64,000 nucleotides of DNA. It comes from Anolis sagrei. Taxonomy: Eukaryota > Chordata > Lepidosauria > Squamata > Anolidae. Within the stretch, counting starts at the first letter, position 1. Each line of letters opens with the position of its first letter. The DNA is taken from assembly GCF_037176765.1 (NCBI RefSeq), contig NC_090022.1, positions 177,487,117-177,551,116 of the forward strand, written 5' to 3'. A program made the translations under genes and the position numbers. A model generated the notes under the pieces. It did no database searches and had not been told where the DNA came from. It saw only the letters and a program-made list of their open reading frames with translations. Below, in pieces: positions 10,245-20,940 of this stretch.

Positions 10245-10585
10245 CTTCGCCAGCCGCCTAAGACAAGCTCAGCCCTTCCTCCTCCCTTCCTCGCCGAATT
10301 CACCTTGGCCACGTTGGCAAGGGATCATTTCCATGTTAGTGGATTGTGCAATCCACTCAAGGTTCTAGCCCAAACTTCCAAGGAGCCATTGAAGGTGCTG
10401 AACCCCATCATTACCTCAAGCACCTCCGGATCACTCCTTGAAAATCTGGATTAAAACCCAGCACAGAGCCAACTTTCTCTAGTGAAGTCATTACACAAGG
10501 CACCACCTCTAAGGCTTTGCAAGGCCTAGCAAGATTTACACGCCCCTTTATCCCAGAGGCCCCTTCATCCCAGAATTTGATCCCA

Positions 10586-11010
10586 GGACCCTTCCACACA
10601 GCCCTATATCCCAGAATATCAAGGCAGGAAATCCCACATTAACCGAGTGTGGACTCAGTGTGGGATTTTCTTCCTTGATATTCTGGGATATAGGGCTGCA
10701 TGGATTTAGGACCCCCCAGATCATCTTCTTATCCTATATTATCTGGCAGAGGAGACTCAGGCCCCTTCTACACTGCCATATAAAATTCGGACTATCTGCT
10801 TTAAACTGGATTATAGGGCAGTGTAGATTTATGTAATCCAGCTCAAAGATTATCTGCTTTGATGAACCGGATTGTAAGCGGTCCCTTTAACCCTGCCATA
10901 GAAAACTCAGATTACCTGCTTTGAACTGGATTATATGGCAGTGTAGACTAATATAATCAATTTTAAAGAATGTAATGTGGATTATCTGCTTTGACACTCT
11001 GGATTTATGG
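10586..11010. mobile_element. Cluster of family 1 MITEs
   Basis: 10586-10712 is a whole palindromic copy (ccttccacacagccctatatcccagaatatc ... mirrored). 10762-11010 holds one or two further copies (gccccttctacactgccata ... ). The last is broken by the LINE at 11013 and resumes at 11633. Confidence 0.7.
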
Positions 11011-11012
11011 CA

Positions 11013-11632
11013 ATGATATATGCTTGCGAGACGTGGACAGTCTACAGATGTCACATGCAACTCCTGGAACGATTCCATCAGTGCTGCCTCCGGAAAATCC
11101 TGCAAATCTCTTGGGAAGACAAGCGGACAAATGTCAGCGTGTTGAAAGAAGCAAAGACCACCAGCACTGAAGCAATGGTCCTCCGCCAAAAACTGCGCTG
11201 AACCGGCCACGTTGTCCAGATGCCCAACCACCGTCTCCCAAAGCAGTTGCTCTACTCCAAAGTCAAGAATGGAAAACAGAATATTGGTGGGCAGGAAAAG
11301 AGATTTAAAGACGGGCTCAAAGCCAACCTTAAAAACTCTGGCATAGACACTGAGAACTGGGAAGCCCTGGCCTGTGAGTACTCCAGCTGGAAGTGAGCTG
11401 TGACCAGCAGTGCTGTGGAGTTTGAAGAGGCACGAATGGAGGGCGAAAAAGAAAAATGTGCCAAGAGGAAGGCGCATCAAGCCAACCCTGAATGGGACCG
11501 CTTTCCACCTGGAAACCAATGCCCTCACTGCAGGAGAAGATGCAGATCAAGAATAGGGCTCCACAGTTACCTACGGACCCACCGACAGAACCTTGGAGGA
11601 CCATCATCCTCGGACTACGAGGGATCGCCTAA
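11013..11632 (+). mobile_element. LINE fragment with C-terminal zinc finger (Vingi/RTE-like), inside a MITE
   Basis: Encodes YACETWTVYRCHMQLLERFH, CLRKILQISWEDKRTNVSVL, AMVLRQKLR and, near the end, NQCPHCRRRCRSRIGLHSYL, a C2H2 finger. That layout belongs to an APE-type non-LTR retrotransposon; I think Vingi or RTE-like but am not certain. The 3' end is ggatcgcctaa. The flanks are halves of a family 1 MITE (10885-11010 and 11633-11767). Confidence 0.8.
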
Positions 11633-11767
11633 TGGAATATCCCAGGGTCTGATCCCAGATTATCTCTTTATCCCAGATTATCTTGCAGTGTGGACTCATA
11701 TAATCCAGTTTAGAGAAGATAATCTGGGATCAGATCTGGGGATATAGGGGCAGTGTAGAAGGGGCCT
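11633..11767. mobile_element. MITE family 1, right part after LINE insertion
   Basis: gatcccagattatctc ... aatctgggatcagatctgg ggatataggggcagtgtagaaggggcc: the closing arm of the MITE interrupted by the LINE. Confidence 0.65.
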
Positions 11768-11769
11768 GA

Positions 11770-11905
11770 GGATGCATCTCCACTGTTTACTTAATGCAGT
11801 TTGAGACCACAAATTGCTGTGGTTCACTCCTATGAAGTCCTGGGAGCTGCACATGGCACTTTTTGGTAACGAAGCCGAAAGACTACCTATAATATCATGT
11901 AACAA
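11770..11905. mobile_element. MITE family 2, left half
   Basis: ggatgcatctccactgtttacttaatgcagtttgag matches the inverted end of MITE family 2; the other end is lost. It is followed by a poly(G) run at 11914-11926. Confidence 0.5.
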
Positions 11906-12131
11906 TTTTTTTTGGGGGGGGGGGATCTGTTTTCCTGGTATGAAAGCGTTATTTCTTGTTTAATTTCCCGTTTAATTATGCGGTACTTACCTTGAAAGTA
12001 GTTGCGCTAGTCCAGAAATGTCATTTTTGTGGTTGCCACAAACTATGTAGAATTAGTTGAGACTCTATGAGATATTCATTGAAAGACTATAGCAAAATGT
12101 GCGGCAGGATGTCCCACAAAAGCAACGTTTT

Positions 12132-12674
12132 AGAATCATAGAGTTGGAAGAGACCTCATGGGCCATCCAGTCCAACCCCTTCCCAAGAAGCAGGAACATT
12201 GCATTCAAAGCACCCCCGACAGATGGCCATCCAACCTATGTTTAAAAGCTTCCAAAGAAAGAGCCTCCACCACACTCCGGGGCAGAGAGTTCCACTGCTG
12301 AACAGCTCTCACAGTCAGGAAGTTCTTCCTCATGTTCAGATGGAATCTCCTTTCTTGTAGTTTGAAGCCATTGTTCTGCGTCCTAGTCCAGAAAACAAGT
12401 CCGCTCCCTCCTCCCTATGACTTCCTCTCACATATTTATACACGGCTATCATGTCTCCCCTCAGCCTTCTCCTCTTCAGGCTAAACATGCCCAGCTCTTT
12501 AAGCCACTCCTCATAGGGCTTGTTCTGCAGAACCTTGATCATTTTAGTCGCCCTCCTCTGCACACATTCCAGCTTGTCAATATCTCTCTTCAATTGTGGT
12601 GCCCAGAATTGGACACATTATTCCAGGTGTGGTCTAACCAAAGCAGAATGACATCCCTGGATCTAGACACTATT
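12132..12674 (-). mobile_element. CR1 LINE 3' part
   Basis: Starts with the CR1 3' end (agaatcatagagttggaagagac on plus) and reads back through [20 protein letters not shown] and KELGMFSLKRRRLRGDMIAV. Contains a short deletion relative to the other copies; 5'-truncated. Confidence 0.9.
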
Positions 12675-12769
12675 TGGTAGTTTAAGAAACTTTTCCTATT
12701 TTTTAATAATAGGACCAATTAGGAAATGATATTTACAACCCGGGAACTGACTATAACTCTCAGGATCCA

Positions 12770-12838
12770 ATTGCATTGCGCCATGGGAGTTAAAGTGGAG
12801 TCGAACTGCGTTAATTCTACTGTCGAGATGCACCCTAA
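12770..12838. mobile_element. MITE family 2, right end
   Basis: cgaactgcgttaattctactgtcgagatgcaccctaag is the right terminus. Confidence 0.55.
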
Positions 12839-12890
12839 GAGACATCCAACCCCTCTCCCCAAAACCCACTCCTTCAACCCGGCTTCTCAC

Positions 12891-13080
12891 CCCTTGGCCC
12901 CCTCTGCAGACCCAATCTGATGCAGCCAAGTAGGGAAAGCTTCCCTCCTCCAGGAAGAAGCAGCCCAGCAGCCAGGATGAGCAAAGGGGAAGCGAGTCCG
13001 CCCCTTCCCACGTGGCGCTTGTCACGTGAAGCGGGCCTGGCGAGGAAGTCGCTCCGCCTACTCCCCCCTCCGCCTTTTTT
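12891..13080 (-). promoter_or_regulatory. CCNQ: Candidate CCNQ promoter and non-coding first exon
   Basis: This is a GC-rich stretch unlike the AT-rich repeats around it, with two CACGTG E-boxes 14 bp apart (13009-13014, 13023-13028). On the minus strand it contains no ATG, and it ends in a good donor (AAGGG then GTGAGAAG, exon end 12891). It sits about 2.9 kb upstream of the acceptor before the CCNQ start codon. The link to CCNQ is inference from position, strand, donor and acceptor. Confidence 0.5.
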
Positions 13081-13154
13081 AACCCTGTTTTTCCTGAACG
13101 CGCATCTTTCAAAGGTCCAGAGGCCCCTTCCACACAGCCCTATATCCCAAGATA

Positions 13155-13350
13155 TCATAGCATCCTAGAGTTGGAAGAGACCTCATGGGCCATCCAGTCC
13201 AACCCCCTGCCAAGAAGCAGGAAAATTGCATTCAAAGCACCCCCGACAGATGGCCATCCAGCCTCTGTTTAAAAGCTTCCAAAGAAGGAGCCTCTACCAC
13301 ACTCCGGGGCAGAGAGTTCCACTGCTGTCTCTCACAGCCAGGAAGTTCTT
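13155..13350 (-). mobile_element. CR1 LINE 3' end
   Basis: catcctagagttggaagagacctcatggg then ctccggggcagagagttcc: CR1 3' UTR and last codons in reverse. It is inserted at a family 1 MITE end (ccttccacacagccctatatccc, 13124-13150). Confidence 0.85.
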
Positions 13351-13390
13351 CCATACCAAAAACTTGCCACAATTTATTATGATCTACACC

Positions 13391-14419
13391 AGCGTTTCTC
13401 AACCTGGGGGTCTGTTGAGGGGTTGCGAGGGGGTGTCAGAGGGGTCACCAAAGGCCAACAGAAAACACAGTATTTACTGTTGGCCATAAGGGTTCTTTGT
13501 GGGAAGTTTGCATCAATTCTATTGTTGGTAGGATTCAGAATGCTCTTTGATTGCAGGTGAACTATAAATCCCAGCAACTACAACTCCCAAATGTCAGGGT
13601 CTGTTTCCTCCAAACTATACCAGTGTTCACATTTGGGCATGTTGAGTATTTGTGCAAAATTTGGTCCAGAGCCATCATTGTTTGAGTTCACGGTGCTCTC
13701 TGGATGTAGGTGAACTACAACTCCAAAACTCAAGGTCAATGCACACCAAAAGCTTCCAATATTTTCTGTTGGTCATGGGAGTTCTTTGTGCCAAGTTTGG
13801 TTTGATTACATTGTTGGTGGAGGTCAGAATGCTCTTTGATTGTAGGTGTACTATAAATCCCAGCAACTACAACTCCCAAATGTCAGGGTCTGTTTTCCCC
13901 AAACTCCACCAGTGTTCACATTTGGGCATATTGAGTATTTGTGCAAAGTTTGGTCCAGACCCATCATTGCTTGAGTTCACAGTGCTCTCTGGATGTAGGT
14001 GAACTACAACTCCAAAACTCAAGGTCAACACCCACCAAAAGCTTCCATTTTTTTCTGTTGGTCATGGGAGTTCTATGTGCCAAGTTTGGTTTGATTACAT
14101 TGTTGGTGGAGGTCAGAATGCTCTTTGATTGTAGGTGAACTATAAATCCCAGCAACTACAACTCCCAAATGTCAGGGTTTGTTTTCCCCAAACTCCACCA
14201 GTGTTCACATTTGGGCATATTGAGTATTTGTGCAAAGTTTGGTCCAGGCCCATCATTGCTTGAGTTCACGGTGCTCTCTGGATGTAGGTGAACTACAACT
14301 CCAAAACTCAAGGTCATATTTTCTGTTGGTTATGGGAGTTCTGTGTTCCAATTTGGTTCAATTCCATCGTTGGTGGAGTTCTGAATGCATTTTGTATGTA
14401 AACTAAATCCCAGCAACTA

Positions 14420-14423
<4 letters not shown>
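13391..14423 (+). mobile_element. Charlie-like hAT with internal 289-bp tandem array
   Basis: Left terminus cagcgtttctcaacctgggggtc. The interior repeats a unit three times with a 289-bp step (marker cagtgttcacatttgggca at 13621, 13910, 14199). The right terminus is missing; the copy ends in a (TA)n run. Confidence 0.8.
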
Positions 14424-14460
<37 letters not shown>

Positions 14461-14500
14461 TAATTTATATATATTATATAATTTATATATAATTTATATA
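14424..14500. repeat. (TA)n microsatellite
   Basis: ta repeated with a few breaks, then aatttatatat runs. Confidence 0.9.
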
Positions 14501-14682
14501 GCAAAAAGAGGTAGGCGGGACGAGAGGGAAACAATTGATTCTTGAGAGGATTATGGAGGTAGGAAATGCCCATGCGGCCAGCGAGTCTTAGGGCCTGCGA
14601 GCCAGCCATTCCTATTGTCATTGAGTGGCTGCAATAAACATTGATGTTTGGCGATCCTGCCAAGATCCGGATTTCCTTCCAT

Positions 14683-15045
14683 CTTCCCTTCTACCCTTTC
14701 ACCCTTCCTTCCTTCTCTCTTTCCTCCCTCTCCCCTTTCTCCTTCCTTCCTTCCTTCCTTCCTTCCCATTTGTCTTTCTTTCCTTCTCTCTTTCCTTTAT
14801 CCTTTCATCCCTTCCTTCCATCCTCTTCATCCCTTCCTTCCTCCTCTTTTCCTTCCTCCTTCCCTTCCTTTCATCCTTCCCTTCCACTGGTTCATCCCTC
14901 CTTCCTTCCCTCTTTCCTCCCTCCTTCTCTTTCTACCTCTTTCTCCTTCCATCCTTCCCTCCTCCCTCCCTCCCTTCCTTTCATCCTTCCTTCCTTCCTT
15001 CTCTCCTCTCTTTCCTTCCTCTTTATCTTCCTTCCTTGCATCACC
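14683..15045. repeat. Long (CCTT)n-like pyrimidine tract
   Basis: About 360 bp almost wholly C and T on the plus strand (ccttccttccttcc, tccctcctt). Long open frames rich in Ser, Phe, Leu and Pro exist only because T/C-only DNA lacks stop codons; they are not genes. Confidence 0.95.
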
Positions 15046-15519
15046 GGGCAGCCCGTCCTCCTAGCAGGGAGTGCTAGCATGTGGCCCCCAAATTAGAAAG
15101 TTTGCCCATGCCTGGCCTAGGCGCAGGTTCCTTCCCAGTGGGAAGAATGGTACTTTGCCATGTGTGAACTCAAAAGCACTGCAGAATGTCTTCTGGAATA
15201 AGTGCCCACTAGAGGGCACTGGCCCAAAATTCAGCCAGATCCTTGATTGCCACTGCACTCCTCGATAGGCTTCATAGGGAGACCTGATTGAACACAGTGG
15301 GAATTCTCCTCAATAAACAGAATTGCGCTGCATGAGGAAGAGAGGAGGCAGTGGGATGCATAGACCTTAGATGTCCCCAGGCCTGAGCTACTGCAGCAGT
15401 CTCTCCGTCTTCCCTGTTTGCTGCTACCTCCCTGTCCCTCCACTTCCTTCTGTTTTTTCTCTTTAAATGTCATAATAAGGAGGAAGGTATTTGTTTTCTG
15501 CTGCACCAGAGACTAAGAG

Positions 15520-16013
15520 CCCTTTCAGACAGACCCTATATCCCAGGTTCTTATCCTAGGTTTTCTGCATTAAACTGGATGATATGAGTCCCCATCGCCA
15601 GATAATCTGGGATAAACAGAAAACCTGGGATCAGATCCTAGGACAGTGGTTCTCAACCTGGGGGTCGGGACCCCTGGAGGGGTTGCGAGGGGGTGTCAGA
15701 GGGGTCGCCAAAGACCATCACAGACAGTAGCTTCTGTTGGTCATGGGAGTTCTGTGTGGGAAGTTTAGCCTAATTCTATCGTTGGTGGGCTTCTGAATGC
15801 TCTTTGGTTGTAGGTGAACTATAAATCCCAGCAACTACAACTCCAAAATGTCAAGGTCTATTTTCCTCGAAATTACAATTATGAAGTAGCAATGAAAATA
15901 ATTTAATGGCTGGGGGTAACCACAACATGAGGAACTGTGTTAAGGGGTCGCAGCATCAGGAACGTTGAGAACCACTGTCCTAGGATATAGTGCTTGTCTG
16001 GAAGGGTCCTAAG
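15520..16013. mobile_element. MITE family 1 split by a hAT
   Basis: Arms gccctttcagacagaccctatatcccagg ... gggatcagatcctagga (15520-15643) and tcctaggatatagtgcttgtctggaaggg (15978-16010). The hAT at 15644-15977 sits between them with its own 8-bp duplication. Confidence 0.8.
15644..15977 (+). mobile_element. Charlie-like hAT MITE, intact
   Basis: cagtggttctcaacctgg at the left, ttgagaaccactg at the right, and a perfect 8-bp target duplication tcctagga (15636-15643, 15978-15985). 334 bp, no ORF. Confidence 0.95.
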
Positions 16014-16035
16014 ATCCCTTCTACACTGCTATATA

Positions 16036-16614
16036 CAGTGTTCTCTCACTACTTTGCAGTTCACTTTTTGCGGACTCGATGTTTCGCAGTTTTTTTAAAA
16101 AAAATGGGTTTAAGATATACCGCACAAGTAGCAAGCAGAAAGACCCCACCAAAGTGTTCTGGATGCAGATCTGAGAGACCTTGCAAGGCCGAGCCGGTGG
16201 CAGTGGCTCAGCCTCCTTGCCCTCTTTACTTTCCTCCTCCTCTGCCTCGGTTCCTCCCTTCCTACCAGCAGGCCTGGCATGGGCACCATGGTTGCTGCTG
16301 CTCCAGAAGCAGCGGAAGAGGCACCTCATCACCACCTGGGCCTCTTGCCGCTGCTTGGACCCAGTGACGCCTCCGCCGCCTTCTCAATCACTCCAGAAGC
16401 GGTGCCTCCTCCGCCTGGACTATCCTCTTCTGGAGCAATTGAGGAGGCAGCGGAGGTGTTGTGGGGCCCAAGCGGCGGTAAGAGGCCCAGAGGGGAGAAG
16501 AGCAGATTGAGTGAGTGAGAGAGTGAGAGGGGAGGGGGCGTTCCTACTTTGCGGAATTTCACTTATTGCGGGTGGTCCTGGAATGTAACACCCGTGATAA
16601 GGGAGGGAACACTG
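16036..16614. mobile_element. pogo/Tigger-like MITE, intact
   Basis: Inverted termini cagtgttctctcactac and gtgagg-type gggagggaacactg with TA on both sides (16034-16035, 16615-16616). GC-rich interior (gccgctgcttggacccagtgacg) gives spurious ORFs. It interrupts a family 1 MITE (cccttctacactgctatata and atccagattatcaagtcag). Confidence 0.9.
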
Positions 16615-16734
16615 TAATCCAGATTATCAAGTCAGACAATCCACATTATATGCTTTGAACACCCTTCCTGTGGACATCAGACTGGCTCCTTCCTTGTTGA
16701 TATTCCGCAGGAAATAAATATTACTATTATTATA

Positions 16735-17396
16735 CTAGCCGTCCCCTGCCACAGGTTGCTGTGGCCCAGTCTGTGTATATGCGTTTTGTGTGTGTATATA
16801 TGTGTGTGCATATATTTGTGTATATGTGTTTATGCATCAATACACATGTGGTTATGCCGAAGCCCCCAGTGGCACAGTGGGTTAAACCGCTGAACTATAA
16901 AACTTGCTAACCGAAAGGTCGCAAGTTTGAATCCGGGGAGCAGCATAAGCTCCTGCTGTTAGCCTCAGCTTCTGCCAACCTAGCAATTTGAAAACATGCA
17001 AATGTGAGTAGATCAATAGGTACCTCTCTAGCGGAAAGGTAACGGTGCTCCATGCATTCATGCTGGTCACATGACTTTGGAGGTGTCTATGGACAACGCC
17101 GGCTCTTGGGCTGAGAAAAGAAGATGAGCACCAACAACCCACCCACACCACCGAGTCAGACGTGACTGGACTTAATGTCAAGGGGAACAATGTGGTTAAG
17201 TACATGCATTGTAGTGTATTATTATTATTTTTTTGGCTTCTTAAGTCTCTTCCGCTGCGTTTTTCAGTGTTTTTATGAGTGATGGTCACTCATTGGCCTG
17301 ATAGGTGTACTGTGTCCAAATTTGGTGTCAATTCGCCTAGTGGTTTTTGAGTTATGTTAGTCCCACAAACAAACATTACATTTTTATTTATATAGA
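16735..17396 (-). mobile_element. Non-autonomous Helitron 1 of 3, with nested SINE
   Basis: On the minus strand begins TC (tctatataaataaaaatgtaatgt) and ends ggcaggggacggCTAG with a small hairpin (gccacag...ctgtggc in related copies). No ORF. A SINE type A lies at 16860-17189. Directly abuts Helitron 2. Confidence 0.85.
16860..17189 (+). mobile_element. SINE type A nested in Helitron
   Basis: agcccccagtggcacagtgg ... gactggacttaatgtcaaggggaac, with a 9-bp target duplication atgtggtta (16846-16854 and 17190-17198). Confidence 0.85.
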
Positions 17397-17698
17397 CTAG
17401 CTGTCCCCTGCCACGCGATTCTGTAGCCCAGACTGTGTAGATGTGTTTTGTGTGTGTATATGTGCATATATGTGTGTTTGCGTATATATATATATGAGGT
17501 TTTGTGCATGTGTTGTTATGTTTATGTTTGTTGGTTGGCTTTTAAAGTCTTTTCTGCTGTGTTTTTCGGTGTTTTTATGAGTGATGGTCACTCATTGGCC
17601 TGATAGGTGCATTGTGTCCAAATTTGGTGTCAATTCGTCCAGTGGTTTTTGAGTTATGTTAATCCCACAAACGAACATTACATTTTTATTTATATAGA
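17397..17698 (-). mobile_element. Non-autonomous Helitron 2 of 3
   Basis: Minus strand from TC at 17698 to CTAG at 17400-17397. Shares with Helitron 1 the 5' part (acaaacgaacattacattttta) and a tgtgtatatgtg-rich interior. 302 bp. Confidence 0.85.
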
Positions 17699-17700
17699 TA

Positions 17701-18264
17701 CTAGCCGTCCCGTGGCACGCATTGCTGTGGCCCACATGGGGTTCTGTGTAGGAGGTTTGGCCCAATTCTATCGTTGGTGGGGTTCAGAATGCTCTGTGAT
17801 TGTAGGTGAACTATAAATCCCAGCAACTACAACTCCCAAATGTCAAGATTCTATTTTCCCCAAACTCTACCAGTGTTCACATTTGGACATATTGAGTATT
17901 CGTGTAGAGTTTGGTCCAAAGCCATCATTGTTTGAGTCCACAGTGATCTCTAGATATGAACTGTAACTCCAAAACCAAAGGACACTGCCCACCAAACCCT
18001 TCCAGTGCTTTCTGTTGGTCATGGGAAAACTGTGTGTCAAGTTTGGTTCAATTCCATAATTGGTGGGGTTCAGAATGTTATTTGATTGTAAGTGAACTAT
18101 AAATACCAGCAACTACAACTCCCAAATGACAAAATCAATTTTTTTAGTGAAGGACATACATTGGGTTGTTAGGTGTCTTGTGTCCAAATTTGGTGTCAAT
18201 TCGTCCAGTGGTTTTTGAGTTCTGTTAATCCCACAAACGAACATTACATTTTTATTTATATAGA
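17701..18264 (-). mobile_element. Non-autonomous Helitron 3 of 3, carrying a hAT-derived module
   Basis: Minus strand from TC at 18264 to CTAG at 17704-17701, two bases from Helitron 2. The interior (17740-18120) holds the same gaatgctctgtgattgtaggtgaactataaatccc module found in Charlie-like hATs. Confidence 0.85.
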
Positions 18265-18340
18265 TGAATCTACACTGCCAGATAATCAAATTCAAAGTAC
18301 ATAATCTGTATTTTATATGGGAGTGTAGATGGGTCCTCAG

Positions 18341-18550
18341 GCTGCATTTACACTATAAAATGAATGCAATCCAACACCATAGCATGGCCCAATGCTATGG
18401 AATAATGGAGTTGTGGGTTGGTGAGGCAGCAGCATTCTTTGGCAGAGAAGACTAAAAACCTTGCAAAATTAAAACTCCCAGGAGACCATCGCAATGAACC
18501 ATGGCAGTTGGTGTCAAACTGCATTAATTCTACAGTGTAGATACACCTTA
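18341..18550. mobile_element. MITE family 2, whole copy
   Basis: ggctgcatttacactataaaatgaatgca at the left mirrors tgcattaattctacagtgtagatac acctta at the right. Confidence 0.75.
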
Positions 18551-18551
18551 C

Positions 18552-18740
18552 GACACAGAGCCATGGATGCAAAATGTAGGAAAAGAGATCTTGCCTAAAA
18601 GTTAGGAGGAACTTCCTGATTATAAGAGCTGTTCAACACTGGAATACATTGCATTGGAGTGTAGTCTCCTTCTCTGGAGGCTTGTATACAGAAGCTGGAT
18701 GGCCCTTGTGGTCTCTTCCAACTCTGTGAGTTGATGATTC
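18552..18740 (+). mobile_element. CR1 LINE 3' end, old
   Basis: taggaggaacttcctgattataagagctgttcaacactgg ... ggatggcccttgtggtctcttccaactctgtg. Confidence 0.8.
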
Positions 18741-18744
18741 TCTC

Positions 18745-19330
18745 CCTCCCATCTAATGCTTAATTTGTGAGGAGAAGGAGAAAATTCAAGCTGCCTTTCA
18801 GTAGCCCCTGCCAGAAGCCATGTTACGCCAAGTTGCAGGGATGTACACACCAGCCGTGAGCTGGCGCCTGCCCAGTTCCATTCTGCCGTACTCCATCAGT
18901 AATTAATACTTCCCGGCTTGTGCCGGGCACGACTGGCATTTGTCAGAACAATGCAACCTTGGCCAGTGTTTCACACACACTGCTTTGAGTCAGAAGAAAT
19001 GGGGAGCAGCTAATAGTAATCTGGACATTCAGTCCTAGGGGGAATTCAGTTCCAGGGGGAAACATGGAGAATGCCCAAGGAAAGGAGTCCTGAATTTTGG
19101 ACAATCGGCATGTGTGTCAAGAGAAAATGACCAAGGGATATGGCACCAGACAGGCTGTGCTGAGTGAATGCTGAAAAATGGAAAACGCATCACACCAAGA
19201 GCATCAGAGCTTCTTCTGTATATTAACAGACATCTATATGAAAGAGGCAAAAGACCATTTAAAGAGCTTGAAAATACCAAATAAATACTAAAATACTGAG
19301 GTGTTGTCTCCGATTTTTAAAAAATATTAT
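18745..19330. other. Unassigned intergenic sequence
   Basis: No ORF, family or RNA recognised. Ordinary AT/GC mix with no clear inverted or tandem structure. Confidence 0.6.
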
Positions 19331-19334
19331 TTTT

Positions 19335-20060
19335 TATCACTTTTTACAGGAATCACCGGAGAATTTTAGGTGCAATAGGCTCCATTTCAGATAACCGCAT
19401 CTCGTATCTTCGTGAGCATATCTCGCTCCACGTACCAACCCGGGCCCTTCGTTCCTCAGGGGAGGTCCTCCTTTCGCCTCTACCAATCTCACAAGCTCGT
19501 CTTGTGGGCACAAGGGAGAGAGCCTTCTCTTCTGTGGCCCCCCGACTTTGGAACTCTTTACCTGGGGAGATCAGGAAAGCCCCTTCACTGGAAACATTTA
19601 AAAAGAACCTCAAAACCTGGCTTTTCCGCTGCGCCTTTGGCGAGTAGGTGCACAGCATGATATTTTACACCTCCTCAACGTTTTCGGCTAATGGAGTTCG
19701 TGCCCTCCAAATAGGATGTTCTGTCCCACAACTCTGTGTGTTTTATGAGTTCCACTTAAACGTCCTGTTCCTATTTTATCTCATCATAGTCTGTTAATTG
19801 TTTTTTATCTGGAATATGTGGCTCGCCCATTGTCATCACTATTGTGATTGTGTCTATTGGAATTTTTATATTATTTTATATTATTATTATTATTATTATT
19901 ATTAATGTCATTTTGCTAATGTTGTTGTTTTCTGTTGTATATGCTTTGATTTTACTGCTGTATTTTGTTGTCCAGGCTTGGCCCCATGTAAGCCGCTCCA
20001 AGTCCCCATCGGTGAGATGGTGGCGGGGTACAAATAAAGTTTCTGATTATTATTTATTAT
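19335..20060 (+). mobile_element. L2 LINE 3' part
   Basis: [20 protein letters not shown]-type reading (agccttctcttctgtggccc ccc), SLETFKKNLKTWLFRCAFG, then L2 3' UTR ending gtaagccgctccaagtccccatcgg ... ggcggggtacaaataaag and an attatt tail. Confidence 0.85.
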
Positions 20061-20364
20061 GAAGGAACCAACAAAATTGCCTTGGAGTACCGTATAAATT
20101 TGAGTATAAGCTGACCCGAATATAAGCCGAGGCACCTAATTTTACCACCGAAAAAATATTGAGTCATGCATAAGCTGAGGATGGAAAATGCAGCAGCTAC
20201 TGGTAAATTTCAAAATAAAAACAGATACCAATAAAATTACATTAATTGAGGCATCAGTAGGTTAAATGTTTTTGAATATTTACTGTATCTCAAAGAAAAA
20301 CAGTAAACTACCTCTGTAAGTGGAAAAGTAGGGTCAACAAAAACAATATGGTATCAACTATGAC

Positions 20365-20405
<41 letters not shown>

Positions 20406-20515
20406 CATCTGCCAGCTGCAAAAGGCCACCTTTTGCATGCATTATTCGCCGATACATCACACAGTCCTAGACACTTGGGATGTGTCCAACGTGTGATCCA
20501 GTACAACAGCCAGCA
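20365..20515 (+). mobile_element. R4-clade LINE 3' fragment with (TAA)n
   Basis: (taa)n at 20367-20403, then ccatctgccagctgcaaaaggccacc ... atacatcacacagtcctagacacttggg. Short 3' piece of the R4 family. Confidence 0.7.
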
Positions 20516-20940
20516 GGAAATTGGGTGGGTTTGAAAGAAAGCCATACAAACAAGGAGGACATGAAATATATCTCCTTTCCCTCCTTTCCTCCCTTTTGAC
20601 TGGAAGAGAAAACACACTGTCAAGGGAGGTGAAGAGGAGAAAAAATATATCATATATTGCAAGCAATGGCTGCCCAGCCTTGACCCCATTATAAGCCGGA
20701 GGAGGCTTTTTTCAGCTCAAAAAAGGGCTGGAATACTCAGCTTATCTTCGAGTATATACAATATTCCTTTCACCCAGAGGAAGATTTTCAAGGCAGCACT
20801 CTTGGCCTGAGATTCTTCTCCCACGCTCCAAAGACCTGAAAAAAGACCTATGCCTTGAAATTTGGCAACCTTAGCTCTGTCTAGGGCCAATAGGAGCTGT
20901 ATTCCAATGCTGAAGGCCCCACAATCCCAAACCTAGTTTG

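Noticed and set aside
14625-15096. Long overlapping open frames (about 150 codons) rich in Ser, Phe, Leu and Pro
   Set aside because: They are translations of a C/T-only tract, which cannot contain stop codons in that sense; not protein genes.
16181-16562. Pro/Ala/Ser-rich frames at 16.2-16.5 kb
   Set aside because: They lie in the GC-rich interior of a pogo MITE with intact termini.
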